Source of the DNA: CAISKJ01 sp046351555
Lineage (GTDB): Bacteria > Myxococcota_A > Polyangia > Polyangiales > Ga0077539
Direction of reading: 5' to 3'
Assembly: GCA_046351555.1 (NCBI GenBank)
Contig: JAXLYI010000018.1
Span: forward strand, 1 to 64,000
DNA: 64,000 nt
Each line of letters begins with the position of its first letter. Positions within the stretch are counted from its first letter, which is position 1. A model generated the notes under the pieces. That model saw nothing but the letters and a program-made list of their open reading frames with translations, was not told the origin of the DNA and did not search any database. Shown here one piece after another: positions 35,979 to 46,291 of the stretch. Made by a program: the position numbers and the translations under genes.

Positions 35979-37775
35979 ATGTCGAGCAGCAATCGCCTGG
36001 GTGAACTCCTCGTACGGGAGAAGCGGATCTCGCTCGCGCAGCTCCGTCAGGCGCAGGACGAGCAGCGGCGTACGGGGGCCAACCTGGGCGCGGCGCTCGC
36101 GCGGCTGGGGTACATCTCCGACCGGGAGATCACCAACTTCCTCTCGCAGGAGTACCGGGTCCCGTCGATCGACCTGACGGCGGTGGAGCTCGACGCGGAG
36201 CTCGGCAAGCTCGTGACGCGCGAGGTGTGCGAGAAGCACAAGGTGATCCCGATCTCGCGGGCGGGGTCGTCGCTGATCGTGGCGATGAGCGACCCGACGA
36301 ACCTCCACGCGATCGACGACATCAAGTTCCTCACCGGGTACAACGTGGAGCCGGTGGTGGCGAGCGAGATGGCGATCCACGCCGCGGTGGAGAAGCTCTT
36401 CGCGTCGGCGGGGGGCGCGGCGGGGGCGGCGGGGGGCGGCGGCGGGGCGGGGATCCAGTCGGTCGACCTCGACTCGCTGCTCGGCGACATCGGCGACACG
36501 GACGTGGAGTTCGGCACCGACGAGGAGGAGGGGGAGAACGTTGCCGACCTCACCAAGCAGAGCGAGGACGCCCCCGTGGTGCGGCTCTGCAACGCGATGC
36601 TGATCAACGCCATCAAGGTGCGCGCGAGCGACATCCACATCGAGCCGTACGAGAAGATGATGCGGGTGCGCTACCGCGTCGACGGCGTGCTCCGCGAGGA
36701 GCTCAAGCCCCCGCTGAAGATGAAGGGGGCGATCTCGTCGCGCATCAAGATCATGTCGAGCCTCGACATCGCCGAGCGGCGCCTCCCGCAGGACGGGCGC
36801 ATCAAGCTCAAGCTCGGCGGCGGCAAGGAGATGGACTACCGCGTCTCCGTGCTGCCGACGATCTGGGGCGAGAAGATCTGCATGCGCCTGCTCGACAAGT
36901 CGAACCTCCAGCTCGACATGACGAAGCTGGGCTTCGAGAAGCTGCAGCTCGAGTGGTTCATGAAGGCCATCCACAACCCCTTCGGGATGGTGCTGGTGAC
37001 GGGGCCGACGGGCTCGGGCAAGACGACGACGCTCTACTCGGCCCTCGCCGAGCTCAACCAGGTGACGGAGAACATCAGCACCGCGGAGGACCCGGTCGAG
37101 TACAACCTCGCCGGCATCAACCAGGTGCAGATGCACGACGACATCGGGCTCAACTTCGCGGCGGCGCTGCGCTCCTTCCTCCGGCAGGACCCGGACATCA
37201 TCATGGTGGGCGAGATCCGCGACTTCGAGACGGCGGAGATCGCGGTGAAGGCCGCCCTCACGGGCCACATGGTGCTCTCGACGCTGCACACCAACGACGC
37301 GCCGAGCACGGTGTCGCGCATGCTCAACATGGGCATCGAGCCCTTCATGGTGACGGCGGCGACCAACCTCATCCTGGCGCAGCGCCTCGCCCGGCGCATC
37401 TGCAAGGACTGCAAGGCGGAGATCCCCGTCTCGCTCGAGCTGATGCGCGACCTCGGCTTCACCGAGGAGCAGATCGCGAAGGCGAACGGCAAGCTCTTCA
37501 AGGGCTCTGGCTGCGGGACGTGCAGCGGCACCGGGTACAAGGGCCGCGTGGCGCTCTACGAGGTGATGCCGATGTGGGACGAGGTGAAGGAGCTGGTGCT
37601 CCAGGGCGCCTCGGCGGCGGAGCTCAAGGCGCAGGCGATCAAGTGCGGGCTCCAGACGCTGCGCATGTCGGCGATCGCGAAGGCGATGGACGGGACCACG
37701 ACGACGGACGAGATCGTGCGCTGCTCGGCGTCGGATTCGAACAAGAGCGCCGGCGGTGGTGGCGGTGGTCACTAG
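35979..37775 (+). CDS. pilB: Type IV pilus extension ATPase PilB
   Basis: 598 residues; a strong AAGGAGG lies 6 bases before the ATG. N-terminal MshE-type domain (RLGELLVREKRISLAQLRQA to FLTGYNVEPVVASE), a Gly/Ala spacer (GGAAGAAGGGGGAG), then the secretion ATPase with VRASDIHIEPYEK, Walker A GPTGSGKTTTLYSAL, Walker B IIMVGEIRDFETAEIA, His box THTLHTNDAPST-type STLHTNDAPST and a Zn site (CKDCK ... CGTCSGTGYKGR). It powers pilus polymerisation in the cytoplasm. It overlaps pilT by 20 bases; pilB-T-C-S follows the myxobacterial order. Confidence 0.97.
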   Translation: MSSSNRLGELLVREKRISLAQLRQAQDEQRRTGANLGAALARLGYISDREITNFLSQEYRVPSIDLTAVELDAELGKLVTREVCEKHKVIPISRAGSSLIVAMSDPTNLHAIDDIKFLTGYNVEPVVASEMAIHAAVEKLFASAGGAAGAAGGGGGAGIQSVDLDSLLGDIGDTDVEFGTDEEEGENVADLTKQSEDAPVVRLCNAMLINAIKVRASDIHIEPYEKMMRVRYRVDGVLREELKPPLKMKGAISSRIKIMSSLDIAERRLPQDGRIKLKLGGGKEMDYRVSVLPTIWGEKICMRLLDKSNLQLDMTKLGFEKLQLEWFMKAIHNPFGMVLVTGPTGSGKTTTLYSALAELNQVTENISTAEDPVEYNLAGINQVQMHDDIGLNFAAALRSFLRQDPDIIMVGEIRDFETAEIAVKAALTGHMVLSTLHTNDAPSTVSRMLNMGIEPFMVTAATNLILAQRLARRICKDCKAEIPVSLELMRDLGFTEEQIAKANGKLFKGSGCGTCSGTGYKGRVALYEVMPMWDEVKELVLQGASAAELKAQAIKCGLQTLRMSAIAKAMDGTTTTDEIVRCSASDSNKSAGGGGGGH

Positions 37776-38919
37776 GAAGCCCGAGACCACCGGCGTGGGC
37801 CCCGGCGGGGCGGCCCTCGAGCCGATCCAGCCGTCGCTGCTCGACCTCCTGAAGGTGATGGTGGAGAAGAACGCGAGCGACCTGCACGTGACCACGGGGT
37901 CGCCGCCGGTGCTGCGGGTCGACGACCAGCTCATCCCGCTGCGGCGCTGCGCGGTGCTGACGCCGGCCGACACGCAGAAGCTCTGCTACTCGATCCTCAC
38001 GGAGGACCAGCGGCGGCAGTTCGAGGCGAGCTGCGAGCTCGACCTGTCGTTCGGCGTGAAGAACCTCGCGCGCTTCCGCGCCAACATCTTCATGCAGCGG
38101 GGCGCGGTGGCGGGGGCCTTCCGGGCGATCCCGTTCAAGATCCTGTCGACCGAGGAGCTCGGGCTGCCGCCGGTGGTGTCGGACTTCGCGACGCGGGCGC
38201 GCGGGCTCGTGCTGATCACCGGGCCCACCGGGTCGGGCAAGACCACCACGCTCGCGTCGCTGATCGACAAGATCAACACCGAGACGCGGCAGCACATCCT
38301 CACCGTCGAGGACCCGATCGAGTACATGCACGCCAACAAGAACTGCGTGGTGAACCAGCGGGAGGTGGGGAGCGACACCACCACCTTCCGCGACGCGCTG
38401 CGCAACGCGCTCCGGCAGGACCCGGACGTGGTTCTCATCGGCGAGCTGCGCGACCAGGAGACGGTGGAGGCGGCGCTCACGATCGCGGAGACCGGGCACA
38501 TGGTGTTCGGGACGCTGCACACCAACAGCGCGTGGCAGGCGATCACGCGGGTGATCGACCTCTTCCCGCACCACCAGCAGGCGCAGGTGCGGGTGCAGCT
38601 CTCGTTCGTGCTCCAGGGGGTGATCACGCAGCTCCTATTGCCGCGGGCGGGGGCGGCGGGGCGCGTGCCCGCGGTGGAGGTGCTGATCCCGACGCCGGCG
38701 ATCCGCTCGCTCATCCGCGAGGACAAGGTCCACCAGATCTACTCGCACATGCAGATGGGCCAGACGGCCACCGGGATGCAGACGATGAACCAGGCGCTGG
38801 CCAACCTGGTGGTGCGCCGGCAGATCACGCCGGAGGAGGCGCTCGGGCGCTCGCCCGACACGGCCGAACTCCAGCAGATTCTGGACGGGGCGCAGCGGCC
38901 CCCGGGGGCGCGGGGGTAG
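37756..38919 (+). CDS. pilT: Type IV pilus retraction ATPase PilT
   Basis: 387 residues from GTG (two more in-frame GTG codons follow within nine bases). The family motifs are LLKVMVEKNASDLHVTTGSPP, Walker A GPTGSGKTTTLASLID, LTVEDPIEYMH, Walker B VVLIGELRDQETVEAA and FGTLHTNSAWQAITRVIDLFP. EVLIPTPAIRSLIREDKVHQIYSHMQMG is the PilT C-terminal signature. The ATPase depolymerises pili and drives twitching. It overlaps pilB and is followed by a 94-base gap before pilC. Confidence 0.97.
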   Translation: MVAVVTRKPETTGVGPGGAALEPIQPSLLDLLKVMVEKNASDLHVTTGSPPVLRVDDQLIPLRRCAVLTPADTQKLCYSILTEDQRRQFEASCELDLSFGVKNLARFRANIFMQRGAVAGAFRAIPFKILSTEELGLPPVVSDFATRARGLVLITGPTGSGKTTTLASLIDKINTETRQHILTVEDPIEYMHANKNCVVNQREVGSDTTTFRDALRNALRQDPDVVLIGELRDQETVEAALTIAETGHMVFGTLHTNSAWQAITRVIDLFPHHQQAQVRVQLSFVLQGVITQLLLPRAGAAGRVPAVEVLIPTPAIRSLIREDKVHQIYSHMQMGQTATGMQTMNQALANLVVRRQITPEEALGRSPDTAELQQILDGAQRPPGARG

Positions 38920-39013
38920 CGGGGGCGGCGCGGCGCGGGGGGGCGTCCGGACGTCGGGCGCTACGGACGGGCTTTGACCGTCGGGGGCAAAGCTCGCTAC
39001 GATCGCCGGCGCG

Positions 39014-40225
39014 ATGCCCCAGTTCATCTACGAGGCCAAGACGCGGAGCGGGGAGGTGCGCACCGGCACCCTCGAGGCGGACGACGAGGCCGCCGCCGGC
39101 GTCAAGCTCCGGCAGCAGCAGCTCACGCCGGTGTCGGTGAAGAAGAAGGGCTTCTCCTTCAAGCTGCCGGGGGGCGGCGGCGGCAGCGTCTCGGAGAAGG
39201 ACCTGGTGATCTTCACCCGGCAGTTCGCGACGATGATCGACGCGGGCCTGCCGCTGGTGCAGTGCCTGGAGATCCTCTCGTCGCAGCAGGAGAACCCCGC
39301 CTTCCAGCGGGTGCTGAAGCAGGTGAAGGCCGACGTCGAGGGCGGCAACACCTTCAGCGACTCGCTGGAGAAGCACAAGGAGGTGTTCGACGTCCTCTTC
39401 TGCAACCTCGTCCGGGCGGGGGAGATCGGCGGCATCCTCGACGCCATCCTCGGGCGCATCGCGGCCTACATCGAGAAGAACGCGAAGCTCAAGCGCCAGG
39501 TGAAGAGCGCGCTGACGTACCCGATCGGCGTCATGTGCATCGCCATCGCGGTCATCGGCATCATGATGGTCTTCGTCATCCCGACCTTCGAGAACATGTT
39601 CAAGGAGTTCGGCGGGCGGCTGCCCGACCTGACGCAGATGGTGATCGACGCGTCGCACTTCATCACCACCAACCTCTTCTTCATCATCGGGGGGATGGTC
39701 GGCGGCGGCTACGCCTTCAAGAAGTGGTCGAAGACGCAGCAGGGGACGATCGCGCTCGACAAGTTCGTGCTCTCGGCGCCGGCGCTCGGGCCGACGATGC
39801 GCAAGATCGCGGTGGCGCGCTTCACCCGCACGCTGGGCACGCTGCTCTCGTCGGGCGTGCCGATCCTCGACGCGATGGAGATCGTGGCCAAGAGCGCCGG
39901 CAACTGGGTGATCGAGCAGGCCGTGATGAGCGCGCGCGCGAAGATCGCCGAGGGCAAGAACATGGCGGAGCCCCTGGGGGAGACGGGCGTGTTCCCCTCG
40001 ATGGTGATCCAGATGATCGGCGTCGGCGAGGCCACCGGCGCGCTCGACACGATGCTCAACAAGATCGCCGACTTCTACGAGGACGAGGTCGACGTCGCCG
40101 TGGCGGGCCTCACCTCGCTGATCGAGCCCATCATGATGGTCTTCATCGGCGGGTCGGTCGGCACGATGATCATCGCGATGTACCTCCCGATCTTCACCAT
40201 GGCGGGCAACGTCAAGGCGGAGTGA
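39014..40225 (+). CDS. pilC: Type IV pilus inner-membrane platform protein PilC
   Basis: 403 residues. GspF/PilC topology: an N-terminal segment (MPQFIYEAKTRSGEVRTGTLEADDE) then two T2SSF domains, each with KDLVIFTRQFATMIDAGLPLVQCLEIL-like and ARFTRTLGTLLSSGVPILDAMEI sequences. Membrane helices are at VMCIAIAVIGIMMVFVIPTF, FFIIGGMVGGGYAF and the C-terminal LIEPIMMVFIGGSVGTMIIAMYLPIF. It anchors the PilB/PilT motors. Four bases separate it from pilS. Confidence 0.96.
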   Translation: MPQFIYEAKTRSGEVRTGTLEADDEAAAGVKLRQQQLTPVSVKKKGFSFKLPGGGGGSVSEKDLVIFTRQFATMIDAGLPLVQCLEILSSQQENPAFQRVLKQVKADVEGGNTFSDSLEKHKEVFDVLFCNLVRAGEIGGILDAILGRIAAYIEKNAKLKRQVKSALTYPIGVMCIAIAVIGIMMVFVIPTFENMFKEFGGRLPDLTQMVIDASHFITTNLFFIIGGMVGGGYAFKKWSKTQQGTIALDKFVLSAPALGPTMRKIAVARFTRTLGTLLSSGVPILDAMEIVAKSAGNWVIEQAVMSARAKIAEGKNMAEPLGETGVFPSMVIQMIGVGEATGALDTMLNKIADFYEDEVDVAVAGLTSLIEPIMMVFIGGSVGTMIIAMYLPIFTMAGNVKAE

Positions 40226-40229
40226 GGCG

Positions 40230-41951
40230 GTGACCGGCCGCGGGCCCACGCTCCCGCCCCCGGGGCTCGTCGGCCTCGGGGACGACTCCGAGCAGCGCCA
40301 GCGCTTCCTCTGGCTGGCGGCCGCGCGGGTGCTGGTCTGCACGGTGATCTTCGGCGGCACGGTGGCGGTGTACCTCGCCGAGGGCCACTCGCTCGACGGC
40401 CCGACGCCGCGGCTCCTGCTCGCGGTGATCATCGCGATCTACCTGCTCTCGCTCGGCTACGCGCTGCAGGTGCGGGCGGCGCCGGCGACGCGGATGGAGC
40501 GGCTGACGGCGGCGAGCATCGCGCTCGACCTGCTCGCGTGGACGATGCTCGCCTACGCCACGGGGGGCGCGTCGTCGCCGCTCTCGACGCTCTTCGGGCT
40601 CTCGACCCTCACCGCGGCGCTGGTGCTCGGCGGCAGCGCGACGCTCTGGACGGCGGTGTGCAGCCTCGGGCTCTACGGGCTGCTCGCGCTCGCGATGGCC
40701 TCGGGGCTCGTCGACCCGCCGGCCGACCAGCGCGCGATCGTTTCGAACCCGATCGAGGCCACCTACCAGATGGTGGTGACGGTGACGGCGATCGTGCTGG
40801 TGACGGCGATCGGCGGGACGCTGGCCGACCGCCTGGTGCTCACCGGCGACGCGCTGGTGCGCTCGGAGGTGTCGCGCGCGAGCCTCGCGCGGCTCTACGA
40901 GGACGTGGTGCGCTCGATCCCGGTGGCGATCGTGACCTTCGACGCCGCCGGGCGCGTCGACGGGGCCAACCCGATGGCGTCGCAGCTCCTCGGGCGCGAG
41001 GGGGCGCAGCTCCTGGGGGAGGACGTGCGCGCGGTGCTGCCGTTCATCCCCGACGCGCTCGGCAGCGTGGAGGGGGTGGTGGGCGCGGGCGACGCGACGC
41101 TGGAGACGCCGTCGGGGGCGATCCCGGTGTCGTTCCACTCGGCGCCGCTGACCGACCACACGGCGGCGGTGCGCGGGGGGATGGTGGTGGTCGACGACCG
41201 CTCGCGCGAGGAGCGGCTGCGGGTGGCGGTGGAGCAGGCCGAGCGCTTCGCCGTGCTCGGGCGCCTCGCCGCGGGCCTCGCGCACGAGATCCGGAACCCC
41301 CTCGGGGCCATCTCGGGCTGCGTGGAGCTCGTGCGCGAGACGGCCGAGCTCACCCCCGAGGAGCGCAACCTCCTGGTGACGGCGGGGCGCGACGTCGGGC
41401 GGCTCAACCAGCTCGTGACCGACATGCTCCAGTTCGCGCGGCCGCGGCCGCCGGAGCTGCAGCCGACCGACCTCGCGGGCCTCGCGCGCGAGGTGGTGAC
41501 GATGGCGCGCACCTCCGACGGCCCGGAGTCGAACGTCGTGCTCGCGGTCACCGGCGACGAGGCCGTGGTCACCATGGCCGACGGCAACCAGGTGCGGCAG
41601 GTGCTCTGGAACCTCGTGCGCAACGCCGCGCAGGCGTCGCGCCGCGGCGGCGAGGTGGAGGTGTCGGTGCGGGGCGCCGAGGGCGAGGCGGAGATCGCCG
41701 TGCTCGACCGCGGCCCGGGGGTGGCGCCGGAGCTCCGCGACCGGCTGTTCGACGCCTTCTACTCGGGGACGGCGCGGGGCACGGGGCTCGGGCTCGCGAT
41801 GGTGAAGCGCATCGCCGACGCGCACGGGGGCCGGGTGGAGGTGCGCGACCGCGAGGGGGGCGGGAGCGTGTTCGCGGTGGTGATCCCGCGCGACGCGGCG
41901 GAGATCGTCGACGAGGTGGCGGTGCGGCGGAGCGAGCGGCCCGCGACGTAG
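40230..41951 (+). CDS. pilS: Sensor histidine kinase PilS
   Basis: 573 residues from GTG. Six hydrophobic helices occupy residues ~25-190, the PilS input topology, followed by a PAS-like domain (LARLYEDVVRSIPVAIVTFDAAGRVDGAN). The HisKA motif is LGRLAAGLAHEIRNPLGAISGC, with HATPase boxes NLVRNAAQAS, VLDRGPGV and GTARGTGLGLAMVKRIADAHGG. It should phosphorylate a PilR-type sigma-54 activator and control pilin expression. No pilR or pilA follows directly; pgsA lies next on the other strand and an FHA-type activator after that. A palindrome copy falls at 40736-40754. Confidence 0.93.
   Translation: MTGRGPTLPPPGLVGLGDDSEQRQRFLWLAAARVLVCTVIFGGTVAVYLAEGHSLDGPTPRLLLAVIIAIYLLSLGYALQVRAAPATRMERLTAASIALDLLAWTMLAYATGGASSPLSTLFGLSTLTAALVLGGSATLWTAVCSLGLYGLLALAMASGLVDPPADQRAIVSNPIEATYQMVVTVTAIVLVTAIGGTLADRLVLTGDALVRSEVSRASLARLYEDVVRSIPVAIVTFDAAGRVDGANPMASQLLGREGAQLLGEDVRAVLPFIPDALGSVEGVVGAGDATLETPSGAIPVSFHSAPLTDHTAAVRGGMVVVDDRSREERLRVAVEQAERFAVLGRLAAGLAHEIRNPLGAISGCVELVRETAELTPEERNLLVTAGRDVGRLNQLVTDMLQFARPRPPELQPTDLAGLAREVVTMARTSDGPESNVVLAVTGDEAVVTMADGNQVRQVLWNLVRNAAQASRRGGEVEVSVRGAEGEAEIAVLDRGPGVAPELRDRLFDAFYSGTARGTGLGLAMVKRIADAHGGRVEVRDREGGGSVFAVVIPRDAAEIVDEVAVRRSERPAT
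40736..40754. repeat. Dispersed palindrome, looser copy 8, inside pilS
   Basis: GATCGTTTCGAACCCGATC: the outer GATCG/CGATC arms are kept while the inner arm is TTCGAA. It encodes IVSNPI in a loop between two PilS helices. Confidence 0.35.
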
Positions 41952-41976
41952 CGCCCGACGACGTCGCGCCGGACGG

Positions 41977-42606
41977 TCACTGCTTGCGCTGCTCCTTGGC
42001 CTCGACCGCGGCGAGGAAGAGCCAGAGGTACTCGACCGCGGAGGTCACGGAGAAGACCAGCGAGAGGAGCACGAGCCACTGGCCGACGACGTTGAGGTCG
42101 ACCGGGTGGGGGTAGAAGGGGACGATGCGGTGGGGGAAGTGGAGCACGAGGCACGCGATGCCCACCATCTGGAGGGCGGCCTTCCATTTCCCGCTCTCGC
42201 CGGCGGCGATGACCACGCCCTCGGAGGAGGCGATCGAGCGCAGGGCGGTGATGGAGATCTCGCGGCCGAGGAGGACGACGACGATCCACGGGGCGATGCG
42301 GCCCATGCGGGTGAGGTAGACCAGCAGCGCCATCACCAGCAGCTTGTCGGCGAGCGGGTCCATGAACTTGCCGAAGATGCTGATGAGGTTCCACTTGCGG
42401 GCGAGCCAGCCGTCGAGGAGGTCGGTGATGGCGGTGGCGCCGTAGAGCCAGGCGGCGATGAAGGCGTCGCGCGCGGTGCCCGAGACGACGTACCAGAGCA
42501 CCACGGGGATCATCGCCACGCGCCCCATCGTCAGCACGTTGGGGACGTTGAGCACGTCGTCGCGGAAGGCGCGGCGCGCGGTGCTGGCGGCGGGGCGGTC
42601 GCTCAC
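41977..42606 (-). CDS. pgsA: CDP-diacylglycerol-glycerol-3-phosphate phosphatidyltransferase
   Basis: 209 residues from GTG. The CDP-alcohol phosphotransferase signature is complete: DLLDGWLARKWNLISIFGKF followed by MDPLADK (DGxxARx8Gx3Dx3D). NVPNVLTMGRVAMIPVVLWYV is the PgsA-like N-terminal helix. PIVPFYPHP and further helices complete the ~6-helix membrane fold. It makes phosphatidylglycerol-phosphate, first committed step of phosphatidylglycerol. It is divergent from the FHA-sigma-54 activator and convergent with pilS. Confidence 0.94.
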   Translation of the reverse strand: MSDRPAASTARRAFRDDVLNVPNVLTMGRVAMIPVVLWYVVSGTARDAFIAAWLYGATAITDLLDGWLARKWNLISIFGKFMDPLADKLLVMALLVYLTRMGRIAPWIVVVLLGREISITALRSIASSEGVVIAAGESGKWKAALQMVGIACLVLHFPHRIVPFYPHPVDLNVVGQWLVLLSLVFSVTSAVEYLWLFLAAVEAKEQRKQ

Positions 42607-42731
42607 GAGGCTCTCGGCCCGCGACCTTACCCCCACACCCCACCGGCATGGAACCGCCGCAGCGCCCTCCCCGCTGAATGCACGCCGCGGGGCTTTCGGT
42701 GAGGTCCGGGCTGTCCAGCGGGGGGGGTGGG

Positions 42732-44161
<1,430 letters not shown>

Positions 44162-44165
<4 letters not shown>

Positions 44166-44359
44166 CCGCGGTGACGTCCCTCTCCGCGGCAGGGTGGGCG
44201 ACGCTGGTGGCGTGGCAGCGCGTCGTGTACGAGCGCCCGCCCGCCGCACCGCTGCGCCGAGGGCTCGTCGCGCTCCCGCCGGCCGCCACCACCGCCGCCG
44301 TCCTCCTCGCGCTCGCCGCCCTCCTCGCCTGGGCCCTCCGCCGACGCCTCCGCCGCTGA
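44162..44359 (+). CDS. Small single-helix membrane protein, possible
   Basis: 65 residues from a GTG that overlaps the TGA of the activator (GTGA), a translational-coupling arrangement. Sequence: short N-terminus, a basic middle (VVYERPPAAPLRRG), then one membrane helix TTAAVLLALAALLAWALRRR. Ten bases later the UPF0104-like gene starts. The coupling supports it, but the high G+C makes chance reading frames common. Confidence 0.45.
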
Positions 44360-44369
44360 CACCCCCACA

Positions 44370-45356
44370 ATGAACGCCCGCAAGATCCTCCTCGCCGTCA
44401 TCGCCGTCGTGTTCGTGTACGCGGCGTTCATCTTCTACAACGACGTGGCGAAGCTCCGCGCCGCGCTCTCGCACTTCGCGTGGTGGACGTTCGCCGCGGC
44501 GCTCGGGCTCGCGCTCGGCAACTACTTCCTGCGCTTCCTCAAGTGGCAGTACTACCTCGCGCGCCTCGACGTCCGCGGGGTGCCCTGGGTCGAGAGCCTC
44601 ACCATCTACCTCGCGGGCTTCGCGCTCTCGGTCACGCCCGCCAAGGCCGGCGAGGTCTTCAAGAGCGCGCTGCTCCTCTCCGCGCGCGGCGTGCCCGTCG
44701 CCCGCACCGCGCCCATCGTCGTCGCCGACCGCCTCACCGACCTCATCTCCCTCATCCTCATCGCCGTCTTCGGGAGCTTCTGGTTCGAAGGCGGCCGCCT
44801 CCCCGCGATCGCGGCGTCCGTCATGGTCGCGGCGCTGCTGGCGTTCATCTTCTTCCCGCCGCTCGGCGAGGCGGTGCTCGGGGTGGCGGAGAGGTTCCCC
44901 GGGGGCCGCGCGCTCGCGCCCAAGGCGCGCCAGGCCTACGCCGCGCTCCGCGTGCTCGCGGGCCCCGCCGCGCTGGTGGTGCCGACGGCCCTCTCGCTCG
45001 TCGCGTGGGGCCTCGAGTGCGTCGCGCTCTGGGTGGTGTGCGTCGGCCTCGACCACGCGGTGTCCGTCGCGGTGGGCTTCTTCACCTACTCCGTCGCCAC
45101 CATCGCGGGCGCCGTGATGATGCTCCCGGGCGGCGTCGGCGGCACCGAGGCGACGATGGAGGCGCTGCTCCTCCAGCTCTCGCACCCGCGCATGCCGCAG
45201 GGGACCGCCGCCGCCGCGACCCTCGTCGTGCGCTTCGCGACGCTGTGGTTCGCCGTGATCGTCGGCGCGCTCGCGCTCGCGGCCTTCCGCCGGCTCTACG
45301 ACCGCAACACGCCCGAGCACGACGAGCGCGACGACCGCCTCCCGCCGCTGCCTTGA
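44370..45356 (+). CDS. Lysylphosphatidylglycerol synthetase TM-region (UPF0104-type) membrane protein
   Basis: 328 residues from ATG. Seven to eight helices with family motifs FLRFLKWQYYLARL near residue 55, AGFALSVTPAKAGEVFKSALL and PIVVADRLTDLISL, then PGGVGGTEATMEALLL. This is the flippase-like half of MprF proteins found alone in many bacteria; the lysyl-transferase half is absent. It probably translocates a lipid or glycolipid across the inner membrane. It is followed 35 bases later by an acyltransferase, hinting at a shared lipid substrate. Confidence 0.88.
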   Translation: MNARKILLAVIAVVFVYAAFIFYNDVAKLRAALSHFAWWTFAAALGLALGNYFLRFLKWQYYLARLDVRGVPWVESLTIYLAGFALSVTPAKAGEVFKSALLLSARGVPVARTAPIVVADRLTDLISLILIAVFGSFWFEGGRLPAIAASVMVAALLAFIFFPPLGEAVLGVAERFPGGRALAPKARQAYAALRVLAGPAALVVPTALSLVAWGLECVALWVVCVGLDHAVSVAVGFFTYSVATIAGAVMMLPGGVGGTEATMEALLLQLSHPRMPQGTAAAATLVVRFATLWFAVIVGALALAAFRRLYDRNTPEHDERDDRLPPLP

Positions 45357-45391
45357 CATCCCCTCCGCCCCGTGGCGGGAATCCGCGCCCC

Positions 45392-46291
45392 ATGAGCGGC
45401 CCCGCGCAGTGGCTCGACGTGAAGGAGAAGGGCGGCGTCCTCGGCGTCCGCTTCGTGGTGTGGCTCTGCACCGCCTTCGGCCGCGGGCCCGCGCGCGCCT
45501 TCCTCGCCATGCTCTGCGTGTACTACGTGGCCTTCCACGGCGGCGTCCGCCGGGCCTCGCGCGCGTACCTGCGGCGGGTGGGCGCGCCGCACGGCTTCTG
45601 GGACGTCTACCGCCACGTGCGCACCTTCGCGCGCTGCGCGCTCGACCGCTTCTTCCTGCTCAAGGGCCGCGGCGACCTCTTCGCGCTGGAGAGCCACGGC
45701 ACCGAGCACCTCCGCGCGGCGCGGGACGCGGGGCGCGGCGCGGTGCTCCTCGGCGCGCACCTCGGGAGCTTCGAAGCGATGCGCGCGCAGGGGCGCAACA
45801 AGCAGTACCCGATCAACATCGTCGGGTACTTCGGCAACGCGCGGGTGATCAACGCCGCGATCGAGGCGATCGACCCGGGCTCGATGACGCGCGTGATCGA
45901 GATCGACCCCGAGGGGACGGGCTACATCCTCGCCCTCAAGGAGCGCGTCGAGCGCGGGGAGTTCGTCGCCATCCTCGCCGACCGCACCGGGCTCAACGCG
46001 CGGACCGCGGAGGTCGAGCTCCTCGGCGGGCGCGTGAAGCTGCCGGTGGGGCCCTACCTGCTCGCGCACGCGCTCAGGTGCCCGGTGTTTCTCACCTTCG
46101 GGCTCTACCGTGACCCCAACCGCTACGACCTCTACTGCGAGCCCTTCGCCGACCCGCTGGTGCTCGAGCGCGGCGACCGCGAGGGGGCGCTCCAGCGCGC
46201 CGCCCAGCGCTACGCCGACCGCCTCGCCCACCACTGCCGCCTCGCGCCCGACAACTGGTTCAACTTCTACGACTACTGGGGCGACGCGTGA
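45392..46291 (+). CDS. LpxL/HtrB-like lipid acyltransferase
   Basis: 299 residues from ATG. The acyl-transfer motif is GAHLGSFEAMRA (HxxxxE, near residue 129), with a second conserved block VGYFGNARVINAAIEAID and a later ILADRTGLNARTAEVELLGG. This matches the lysophospholipid/lipid A acyltransferase group. One helix near residues 22-50 anchors it to the inner membrane. Its acceptor is unknown; the UPF0104 flippase-like neighbour and the LolA-like gene translated with GTGA overlap point to an outer-membrane lipid or lipoprotein pathway. Confidence 0.88.
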   Translation: MSGPAQWLDVKEKGGVLGVRFVVWLCTAFGRGPARAFLAMLCVYYVAFHGGVRRASRAYLRRVGAPHGFWDVYRHVRTFARCALDRFFLLKGRGDLFALESHGTEHLRAARDAGRGAVLLGAHLGSFEAMRAQGRNKQYPINIVGYFGNARVINAAIEAIDPGSMTRVIEIDPEGTGYILALKERVERGEFVAILADRTGLNARTAEVELLGGRVKLPVGPYLLAHALRCPVFLTFGLYRDPNRYDLYCEPFADPLVLERGDREGALQRAAQRYADRLAHHCRLAPDNWFNFYDYWGDA